Part shown: positions 36,033 through 45,400 of the stretch, piece by piece | How positions within the stretch are numbered: position 1 is the stretch's first letter | Layout of the letters: each line of letters opens with the position of its first letter | Origin: Antedon mediterranea | Taxonomy: Eukaryota > Echinodermata > Crinoidea > Comatulida > Antedonidae | NCBI RefSeq assembly: GCF_964355755.1 | Contig: NC_092677.1 | Location: 25,018,101-25,082,100, forward strand | Direction: 5' to 3' | DNA length: 64,000 nucleotides | The notes under the pieces: model-generated | What the model was told of the DNA's origin: nothing | Database searches by the model: none | Seen by the model: only the letters and a program-made list of their open reading frames with translations | Program-made: the position numbers and the translations under genes

Positions 36033-36132
36033 TAGCTGGCAATGATGTTTTCCATAATCCCAGCTCGCTTTGAGTCCCATGGGACATTGAAGAGAATGTG
36101 TTTCCAACACAGTCATACTGAGAGCCAAGCTA
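36033..36132 (+). ncRNA. C/D box snoRNA, about 100 nt, copy 2, target unknown
   Basis: The stem TAGCTGGC/GCCAAGCTA encloses C box ATGATGT (36042-36048) and D box CTGA (36118-36121). It shares CATAATCCCAGCTCGCTTTG and GTTTCCAACACA with copy 1. The terminal stem differs from copy 1 but still pairs, a sign of selection on structure. Confidence 0.75.
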
Positions 36133-36360
36133 CATTCTATAAAACGCAATAATGCCTTACTCTACCAAATATTTATGCATATTGTACAATTTAATATTTA
36201 ACACCAATCTTTAATACAGATTTTACCAATCAACCTAAAAACCGTTGCTCTTCTAGCTCAAGCGGACAATAAAGGAATGGGTTAAATTACTGTAGATGCA
36301 TGAATGGTGAAGATGCACGCAAGGTAAGCATTGTGGAAATTTATTATTTCCAGTAGGTTT

Positions 36361-36440
36361 AGGTAATAATGATGAATAAGTAATTTGACAAGCATATGTC
36401 TGAAAACTTTGATGCTAAAAATTACAGTACTGAAATACCT
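36361..36440 (+). ncRNA. SNORD27: snoRNA U27-like (SNORD27), copy 1
   Basis: Stem AGGTA/TACCT, C box ATGATGA (36369-36375), D' CTGA (36400-36403), C' TTGATGC (36409-36415), D CTGA (36430-36433). The guide TGACAAGCATATG before D' is the U27 antisense element and pairs with the 18S rRNA 5' region (CATATGCTTGTC), which in vertebrates directs methylation of A27. Confidence 0.92.
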
Positions 36441-36700
36441 TGGTGCTATTCATGAATGGCTAAATAAAACAAGTTAAAAATGTTTTTAACTACAATACTT
36501 TTTCTTCTTAGGTCGCCAATGTATGCAACACAGCCAATTGGAGCTTACAAGCCAGTTGGAGCTAACTATGATGAACATAGTTAAATAACTTAACCTGGTC
36601 AGTGTTCTGCATTAAACCTGCTATTTAGACAACACTTGCTTAGGGTTCTTTTGGGATCGTTGTCTAAGTAGGCCTACAACCGGCATGATGTGTAATAATT

Positions 36701-36772
36701 GCCGTTTACAATGATTAGGTAATATCGCCCCAGTCTGATTTCTATGACTGAATGATTTTTATGAGAAACGGC
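36701..36772 (+). ncRNA. SNORD31: snoRNA U31-like (SNORD31), copy 1
   Basis: The guide ATCGCCCCAGT directly before D' box CTGA matches the core of vertebrate U31 (CGCCCCAGTCTGAT) and pairs with 28S rRNA ACTGGGGCG. The GCCGTTT/AAACGGC terminal stem is perfect. The C box ATGATTA is one base off consensus and the final D box is weak (ATGAG), so function is likely but not certain. Confidence 0.85.
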
Positions 36773-36967
36773 AATTTTACAAGTAAAATTTTAGGAATAA
36801 TTTGTATGAAATCCAATAATAGTTCTATTGTCGGCTGAACATATTTAAACGTAATCTCTCTTCTTTTTACAGATTCTGTGATATTATTACAATACGAGTA
36901 AAAAGGTAATAGATTTGAAAGAATATGAAACAAATATAAAAAGTGAACATTTTAAAATACAATATAT

Positions 36968-37042
36968 TTATGTAATGATGATCTTTATTGACAAGCATAT
37001 ATCTGATAAATGATGTTGACAATACAGAATCTGATCATGTGT
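36968..37042 (+). ncRNA. SNORD27: snoRNA U27-like (SNORD27), copy 2
   Basis: C box ATGATGA (36975-36981), the guide TTGACAAGCATATAT before D' CTGA (37003-37006), C' TGATGTT (37011-37017), D CTGA (37031-37034). The guide differs from copy 1 by one base next to D'. The terminal stem is weak. Confidence 0.85.
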
Positions 37043-37327
37043 AGCAGTACAGCAACGATTGGTACAAATACAAGGCATATATTTATAGATTTTGTTTCGT
37101 TTTTTAGTTTGAAATATGTCTCAATGTATGAAGTTGATGAACTGCTAAAAGTTGAAAGGGCATTTAGATATAGTAAGTGATATATTAAATGTATACTTGA
37201 ATTTAAAGTAAACATGCACATTCTGCCTTAATCTTTCAGTCTAGGCCATCTGCTCATGCACTGCAGCTAATACTAGGCCAAGGTAAAAAGATAAAATGCA
37301 AAGTCTTTACATGTATGTTGTAACTAT

Positions 37328-37399
37328 CTATGGTAGTGATTATAAAAATGTCTCGTTCGTATGATAACGTGATTACTCCCTATAGCTTCTGAACTGTAG
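37328..37399 (+). ncRNA. SNORD30: snoRNA U30-like (SNORD30)
   Basis: C box GTGATTA (near 37336-37342), guide ATGTCTCGTTCG, a D'-like ATGA, and D box CTGA (37389-37392) within a CTATGGT/ACTGTAG stem. TCTCGTTCG matches the vertebrate U30 guide, which pairs with 28S GAACGAGA. The C and D' boxes depart from consensus. Confidence 0.7.
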
Positions 37400-37616
37400 A
37401 TATTCATGCTCTTTGTATATATAGGCTTGTAGTTGTTGAAAAATGAGTTTTTAAAATATTTTTCCGCAGGATAGCGTGTTGGTAGTGATGCATATTGTCA
37501 ATTGTCGCCAAAACGAACAATTTCAGATTCAGTAAGAAAGCAAATTTTTTAAATAATATTTTGTGTTTGATAAGCCAACCTATTAGTATGACATCCTGGT
37601 TTTAAGTATGAAGCGG

Positions 37617-37696
37617 TTAGCAAATGAAATGATGAACATAATTACAGACCTGTTCTGAAAAAGATGAGGAATTGTTTGTTCTGATTTGTTTGCTAA
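37617..37696 (+). ncRNA. SNORD25: snoRNA U25-like (SNORD25)
   Basis: Terminal stem TTAGCAAA/TTTGCTAA, C box ATGATGA (37629-37635), D' CTGA (37655-37658), D CTGA (37681-37684). The guide ACAGACCTGTT before D' matches the vertebrate U25 element (CACAGACCTGT) and pairs with 18S AACAGGTCTGT. Confidence 0.93.
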
Positions 37697-37995
37697 TACA
37701 AAAATATCCACCAAAGTGAAATTTTAGTTTCTTAAATCTCTAAAATTATGATTTTTCGCAGAAGTAGAATCTGATCGGTTTTTGATCTGTATTTTAATGG
37801 CAATTCATAAGGCAAGTTTGTTTAATTTATTTATTCAACTTATTTATTTTACTAGATAATTTGATGCTTTTGTGAGTTTTAGAATGAGAAAAAAAAGACA
37901 AACATTAGCATCTAACTGATATTTCTGAGTAAGATTGCAATAGTCTTTTATCAGAGTCCCAGTACAATCTGCATGTGTTATGCAATATGTTTGTG

Positions 37996-38067
37996 TCGTT
38001 TACAATGATTAGGTAATATCGCCCCAGTCTGATTTCTATGACTGAATGATTTTTATGAGGAACGGCA
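37996..38067 (+). ncRNA. SNORD31: snoRNA U31-like (SNORD31), copy 2
   Basis: Nearly identical to copy 1 through the guide (TCGCCCCAGTCTGAT) and downstream boxes. The outer stem is shortened to CGTT/AACG. The duplication also covers sequence just 3' of the snoRNA, up to about 38080. Confidence 0.85.
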
Positions 38068-38639
38068 ATTTTACAATTAAAATCTATTGAATTAGTTCCA
38101 ATCTAATGCACTTGATTAACCAGGCTATTCATTCTTTTTGCAGCTTACCTGGTTATTTTATACAGAAGGGCAAAGCAAGCATCAAGCAAGGCAATAAAAC
38201 CACTTTCGCAAGTAATTGAAATAATTTGCGAAAATTTCATGCCACGAATAATTGTAGGCCTACTGTACACAATAGCTTATGTATTAGCGTCTTTATAACA
38301 CAAAGATTGTGCATTTACTTGTATTATTCAAATTTATGTTGCGGAGGTTTTTGGTTTTACAGTAATTAAGGATCCACAACTGCATTGTGATGGAACTGCC
38401 ATGTAGTAATCTGCAACCCTCAGTTGTTGAATAATTGATAGTTATGTTACGAACGTCATGCTTAAATAAAGACACAACTGCAAATTTGATGAGCTTGTGT
38501 TGCATTTGATTTTCCTTAGTACAATAGACGTTTTAGTGTATTGCTATCAATTTCAACATCAATGTATTGATGATAATTTACATACAACCTGGACAATATA
38601 TGGTAGAAAATAATAAAGTGCTTGCAACATTGTATTATT

Positions 38640-41380
38640 GATCGTCATTGTGATAATTCTTTGTAGTGATTAATTCATGTAAAGCTTGGACCAATCAGAG
38701 ACCAAAATCTAATCATGTATACTGTACATATGACTTGCCATTTATTATAAAGACCCATTCTATATTGAGAAACCATTAGTTCATGTCCTATTCCTGGGCT
38801 GTTCATTGGATTTGAAGACTTTTTGACAGGTAAGCAATACCTTTCTCCCAGGTTACTGATATTGCATTACGTTGATGTGACCCTACCTTACCTCGGCCAA
38901 AGACTGATCTGAACATAAACTTTTTAACACAACTGCGTGGTTAGTAATTTATGACCCGGTGCGTGTAATTGTAATACCCTTTTATCGCTTATTTACAAGA
39001 AATATTTCTTACAAAAACGCCGCGCGACTATATTCTATTTAATAAGTTTAAGAAATAATGATTATCAATTATTTTTGTTTAACAATCCGTAGTAAACATT
39101 TTGTGTAACGTAAATATATATTCCGGGCGTTACTTCCCAAGGTCTTGTGACCAACGGCGCAGATCCGTTTTTAATAGTGGGACGTATAAAAATTAAATAT
39201 TTTGCGAGCAACCTCAGGCTGAGGAAAGGCATGGGCCTGGTCGGGGTCCAGGGGACGAAGCCCCTTGGAAGCTCGGCTCTTTGAGTAATTTATAGATCGT
39301 TTCAATCGATTTCTGAGCACATACAAATTCCGCCCAGAAGAATATTTTGGGTTATGCACTTTTTAGGCACTGATCCTGATGCCCCACTTGGTATATATTC
39401 ACATAAAATATATATACTGTATTTGTATGTAGATACTGTATTTACATACGATATGTCGATAGAAGTCTTACTTTCCATTTCATTTCAACAATTTAATGAT
39501 TTTGCTGTGTTGCAAAGTGGGACACGACAACCCTCCCACCTCTCCCAGGATCTGCGCTGGTGCTTGCGATGACCCCAACATTCCATTTTAATTTCCCAGC
39601 CGCAGACAAATGTACTCGCTTATCCAGTGGCGGATCCAGGATTTTGTGAAAGGGGAGAGGGTGTGGGGATGTGCAACTGTAGAGAGTCCACTCTTTTTTG
39701 ACGCTTTTTTCCCTAATTTTTGTCCTTATGATAAGGTGGGTGGGTGCGTTTTTTTTCGCGCTGTAGGCAGTTAGTGTACTATATTCAATTCAATATTGAT
39801 ATAAATACAGTATATAGTGGGTAGAAAAATAGGCCTGATTTTAGATGCAGTCGGCGCAGCCAGCCAGTAATAATTGCTGTTCGTTGGACTATGGCTACGC
39901 CTACACTCCGCTAATCACTTCCAAAAATTCTACTTAAATTCAAACGGCAAGGATGTAAAAAGTGATGGTCACCAGTACTAGTTTCAAAGGGACACAAGGA
40001 ATAAGTAGGCAATTGGTTGACTAATGAAACCAGGAATTGAATTAACATAACAATACAAAAAATAGCTAGATTGTGTCAAGGAGTGGCAAAAGAGACCAAT
40101 AGCTTCTGTCGCCATATTAGGCGTGCCACTCCCAACAAAAAAGCTAAAACGTACAGTATAAACAAAAATATAATAAAATAATTCAAAATTATCCATCGAA
40201 ATTGAGCGTGACATATAAAAAAGCTGGACAGTTTAATTGAAAATGGTGCAGTTGGAACTCGAGTTGGAATATGATTACCGTTGTCATCATCATTTATTGA
40301 CACAATCCACCAAATTTTTACTTGTTCAAAAGTGACCAGATTGCGCCAGAGAGTCGGAATGTTGAGACGATCATCGATTTCTCAGATTGCGAAGGTGTAA
40401 GACCAAGGCCTTAAAAATTAGCTTCGACAATTGTAATTTTTCCCGGAGAATTTACAAAAAGGACTCTTGGTGTAGGCCTACGGAACAGAAACAATTTGGC
40501 TTTGTGTAGGCCTAATTACAGATATTGCATTAGGCCTATCCCCTAATTTTCATCTTAATTCTAGAATCAATACTTCTAATATATACACAGTACTTTGGCA
40601 ATAGAATATGAATAAACCATTATGAATTACTGTAATATAAACTAAAATATAACAAGTTCCTGCATATTTCAAACATTCCAGAAATCTATTTATAACAATT
40701 GGTAACCGGCAAATTTTGCTCCATATATTTCACTTAATATTCAAAAACCTTTTGAATATTGATGATTTGACACCTCTCCAATTATTGTATATATGTGAAT
40801 TGTCACCCAATTTCAGGAACATGACACTTTGTGAGTAACCAATCATTAGTCGCAGGCAAATAATTGCACAATAGGTCTGAAGCCCTGATTATAGACAATC
40901 AATGTGCATTGTATATGAATATGTTTTCTGTATGGACACAAGTACAATGTGCATGCTATTTGTAGGTCTATTTTAATATACTTAACAATCTGCCTGGTTC
41001 CAAAAACAACAATACAGTATTCAACAGCTGTTACTACAAAAATTGCGTCCAACTGTTTAGATATACACATATTTGTATGGCACAACACACCTTGTTTTGG
41101 TGTTGAATTGAATTTACTGAACTGAAAATAATGTCTAGGTAACGGTACCATTCAAACATTTTGCACTTTTGCATTATTCAGCGGACTAGGTAAAGGTTAC
41201 ACTCTTGACGGATCTTCAATTAGAAGTCTAAAATTAAACATTTTAGCATTGGTTTCATTTGAGTACTCGATTATGCTAATTAATCATATTTGGGGTAAAT
41301 TTTGAGCGTCCCTCCTTAGAGTAGGTACAGCTAGGTCGGAACTTGAGGCTCCCTAATTGACATTCTGTACCTCGGACCCC
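38640..41380. other. Intergenic, repeats only
   Basis: No supported gene. A GC-rich patch, GGTCGGGGTCCAGGGGACG with neighbours, lies near 39230-39270, and CAGTGGCGGATCCAGGATTT near 39625 resembles the end of a widespread invertebrate repeat. Neither has a partner end that I could find. A TATA-like TTATAAAG at 38751 followed by a donor-like CAGGTAAGC near 38828 could mark an unassigned first exon. Confidence 0.4.
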
Positions 41381-41583
41381 TTGTACTTGGAATGCTAAAC
41401 ACATCTCCATTTTTAATAGTTTTACATTTTTAACAGTATTTTTAACTTTTTATCTTGTATTTTTAATCTGTTATAATACTGCACGTTTTTAAATTGTTGC
41501 AATACTGTTGTTTTATTCTACCAAGCAAAGTGAATTTCCATTTTTATGGACAAATAAAATTTCTTGAATCTTGAATCTTGAAT
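41380..41583 (+). repeat. Putative LINE/SINE 3' end with (CTTGAAT)n tail
   Basis: The block ends in ACAAATAAAATTTCTTGAAT, then CTTGAATCTTGAAT repeats. Short tandem repeats after AATAAA-rich sequence are typical of CR1/L2-like 3' ends. No coding part remains. Confidence 0.45.
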
Positions 41584-42283
41584 TGGCTCCTGACTACCTG
41601 AGTGAAGAGATTGGCGAGTAGCCACGAGGAGCGTCGCGAAAACGAAACATTGAGACCTGCAGACTTATTGCACTGAGTTGTGCAATTAAAACGGTGAAGA
41701 AATTAAAGTCTAGAAATACTGGCTTTCATCAAACTTTCTGTTATCTGCTAAAATATTCCTGAATAACCTATACACGATCCTTTACCATTTTTATTTATCA
41801 AATATTTTTTTTTTTTTTAGTATACGAAATACATTTTAATAGCGTTTTTAATAGTACATCCCCCCCCCCCCCATTTTTTTTTTATTCATTAAAAAAAATA
41901 CAACCATAACACAAAGTCACTTAAATATCAAGTAATAGGTATCAAAGTGATATGAACGTTTGATATTGATATTTCTTTCATTTCGATTCAAGCACGACAC
42001 AATATAGCAAATTTGTAAAACTAAGAAATTAAACAGAGACAACTACAAAACAAGATAAAAAGCTTTTTACAACTATAGTGGAGCCCATAAAAAAATTATA
42101 TATAAAGTAATAAGATGAAATATAAAGTTTGTAATACAAAAGCAAATACTGTATTATGTTATTCAATAACTGAAGCATGTAACTATACATTAACATTTAT
42201 TTATATTACTTAGCCTATGTAAATACGTGAACGTGATTGGTTGAAACTGCATCACATGACTACCGCTGCAAGGATCGTAAATC

Positions 42284-42473
42284 GTATATATAATTTTCGC
42301 GTAATTATCGTGTCCCTGTCATTAATCATATAAATTCTCGAGTACGATGATATTGACTGTATACTATTGCAATAAACTTATAATAACGCAATACGTTTTC
42401 ATTTCATTTAGCAAATACTAGCTTGCCTAAGAGAATAATTGGTCAAGAGTAAACCTTAAGTCATAGCTTTTCA
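42284..42473 (+). promoter_or_regulatory. TATA-like promoter and 5' UTR of SAMHD1-like C
   Basis: TATATATAA at about 42285-42293 lies 180 bp upstream of the ATG at 42474. A start near 42315 is expected. Alternatively TTTCATTTAG near 42411 could be an acceptor for an upstream untranslated exon. Confidence 0.4.
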
Positions 42474-45400
42474 ATGCCGAACCGTAAGCGAAAAACCAGA
42501 GGCTCTGGTGGTGGCCGTAAGTATGCATACATTCTGTACGCATAAGACTGACGTTTTTTTGTATTTTAAATTCAAATTGTGTCACCGAAAACAATGGTCG
42601 CATGATTTTAGATTTTAAAATATTACTGAATTGTATTGGAATTTGGTCCTGCCAAAAAGAAATTTGTCCTCTCCACTAACTTTACTAAAGAGCTATTATC
42701 ATTTGTTAATTGTTTACCTCTTTATATAGAACATAGTATGTGAGCGTGCACTGTGATCAATCACAATTACTTCTTACAAATAACTGGTGGTATAATGTAT
42801 AATATAAATATTTTATGAATATGTTGTGATAATCGTACAGGGGTTGTTTATGTCTTCATTTTTATCATATTATTTTAGGAGGAAGAAAAAAACCGAAGGT
42901 TTTGAATGTAGGTATATTGGTTGATGTAATACTTTGCTTCCACTAGACGCAACGAAAGGACGTAACTTAGCGATTTGACCAACCACAAACGATGAATTAT
43001 TCAAACTGTGGCTTGTCATTGGTTAACTCCTTTGCGTTGCGTCTACGTCATTGCATTGCGTTTATGGGAACTAAGTTTAAACTAGGGCCTATTACTTTTC
43101 CAATCCTACATGCACATTTGTGTCTTTTTGTGTTACGAAGTTTGTGAAGGTAACGTTGTTGGAAGACGGACACAAAAGTTATGTAATCGACTCAAACTGC
43201 ATCGATCACAAACCTTATACTAGTACAAAACATATGCCTATAGTAAGACCAAGAACCCCCAATAGTTACACACAATTGTGACGTCCCGTCTAAATAGGCC
43301 TATAATCTAAAAACTATCAACAATACTTACGAATAGCCTGTGTATCAGCCGGAATTTTTCACCAAAACCTCTCTACATGTGCTCAGCAAATATAAGTTAC
43401 CGTAATTGATAATTTGTACCGTACTGTATTAAAACACAGTCTTGTATATGCAGACTAGGCATTTTACCAAGAAATTAAATTTGAAAGCTGTTACCAACTA
43501 AGCTTTTTTTCCTGTAAAGTGAAATTGTCCAGCAGTTGCTGTTATTTCTTTCAGAAAATATTCAATGATCCTATTCATGGAACTATTGAGCTACATCCAC
43601 TGTGTGTTAAAATCATTGACACTGTGCAGTTCCAGCGCCTACGCAACATCAAACAGCTGGGTGGTTGTTATTTCGTCTTTCCCGGAGCTTCTCACAACCG
43701 ATTTGAACATTCTATTGGGTATGGGTTGAGTCGTTGAAGAATTAGATTGTAATTTCAAGATTAAATTTGAAATTACAGAAATAACATAAATCATTATGGT
43801 TTTTAATAAAATGATATTCAAGTTAGGTTGTTGAGCTTCCTCTATATTTATTATTGCTTACAATAACACAATGAAGGTTTTCTTAGGCATATATCAATAA
43901 AAAAATACAACAAAAGACAAAAAAAAAGAAAAAAAAAAAGAACAGAACTGATTTAAATGTTTTCAAAGAGTGAATGATTTTAATTTGAAATTAAAAAAAA
44001 AAAAAAAACGTTTATTTTTGTTTTCATTTATTTGTAAAAAAACAGGATAACAATTAAAGTGGGGAAATGTACGATAGATAGGATACTTATTTGATATGTC
44101 AATTCTACCAGTTTTGGTTGTGCGTGATTTGCCATTTTAAATACATAGAAACTAAAATGGCTTTAGCTTAATAACGTTACCCATTAAAACCTTTCTTCTA
44201 CAACATATCAATTTAAGCACTCAATTTCCTCATTTGAACCATCTGCCGACGAGTACACTTTTTCTGCAATACAGTATACACTAAGTAATTTAAGTTTCTC
44301 TTGATTCAGAGTATCGCATTTAGCTGGAAATCTGGTAAGATCTTTAAATGAAAAACAACCAGATCTGGGTATTACAAAGAAAGACATTTTATGTGTAGAG
44401 ATCGCCGGACTTTGTCATGATTTAGGTATGTATTCCTAACACATGGCTTTACAAGGAATATTATTGTTTATATGTGTTAATTATAATAGAATAACTTACT
44501 TTTATTTTGTTTATTTATAGGCCATGGTCCATTTTCACACCTGTTTGATAGAAAGTTCATACCTGCTATAGAAGGACAGAAAGTGTGGGAAGTATGAGAA
44601 ATTGAAAATATTTAATTATCATATTCATAATTATAAAAAATCATACTGTATTTAATAATATGTTCATTATTATAAAACACATAGATAGTGCATTATTATT
44701 AAAGTATTATTTCAAAGATAAATTTCAATCAATTTCTTGTTTCTGTTTTAAATCTATACTAATATTATTACTTTGTAACTTTGTAGCATGAAGATGCGTC
44801 TTTGCAGATGTTTGATCACCTCATTAAACAGAACCCTGAAGTAGAAAATGAATTTAAGAGGCATTTGAATGATCAAGACAAAACTTTCATTAAAGAGTTG
44901 TTTTATGGCAAACTGAAAGTGAGTACTGTCTGAATTCTTAATCATTTTTTAATTGCTAATTGTCTATGGAAATAAAAGTAGTACAATTAAAATAACAAAA
45001 ATCAAACTAAATAGGCCTACATTTGGTCATTATGCTATTATTTTATTATTTAAGAAATTCAAATTGGAAGAGAAGGAAATTCGAAAATATATTCTTGACC
45101 CATTGAAGAAAGTGAGTAAATTTATTAGTCACACAATTGTTATTATTCTTATACAGTGGACACCCGGGTCCCGAAAATAGAAACTTAGACACTGTCAGAA
45201 AAGCTTGGTTTCCAATAGAATAATTCTGCCGCAACAACGTTAGGAAATACTCTTCTATCAATGTAGCACAAGTTTAATAATCACGTTTGCGTCGTTTGCA
45301 AAGTAGAAAACGGTGACACTAAATTCGTTATGTTCTCACAGCACTTAGCGTCGATACGTCGCGTCTGCGTTCTTGCGTCGCATTCTAGTATAAACCAAGC

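Larger units (their letters stand above)
35400..38635 (+). ncRNA. SNHG1-like: Multi-snoRNA host gene, UHG/SNHG1-like
   Basis: A spliced, apparently non-coding transcription unit whose introns hold C/D box snoRNAs. Candidate exons from splice signals: 35602-35657, 35875-35919, 36220-36323, 36512-36596 (weak donor), 36873-36905, 37240-37282, 37470-37531, 37762-37811 (GC donor), 38144 to about 38635, with AATAAA at 38612. Exons are short and carry no conserved frame. The introns contain U27-, U31-, U30- and U25-like snoRNAs, the same set as vertebrate UHG (which carries U22 and U25-U31), so orthology is likely. Each typical intron carries one snoRNA, consistent with release by intron debranching and trimming. 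The first exon and transcription start are unresolved. Confidence 0.8.

Noticed and set aside
37128-37200. Additional C/D snoRNA (TTGATGA ... CTTGA)
   Set aside because: D boxes are TTGA, no terminal stem, no recognisable guide.
37861-37930. Additional C/D snoRNA (TTGATGC ... CTGA)
   Set aside because: Weak C box, no terminal stem and no rRNA complement noticed.
42410-42440. SAM-domain exon for gene C after the CATTTAG acceptor
   Set aside because: The following sequence does not align with SAM exon 2 of A or B and has no matching frame.
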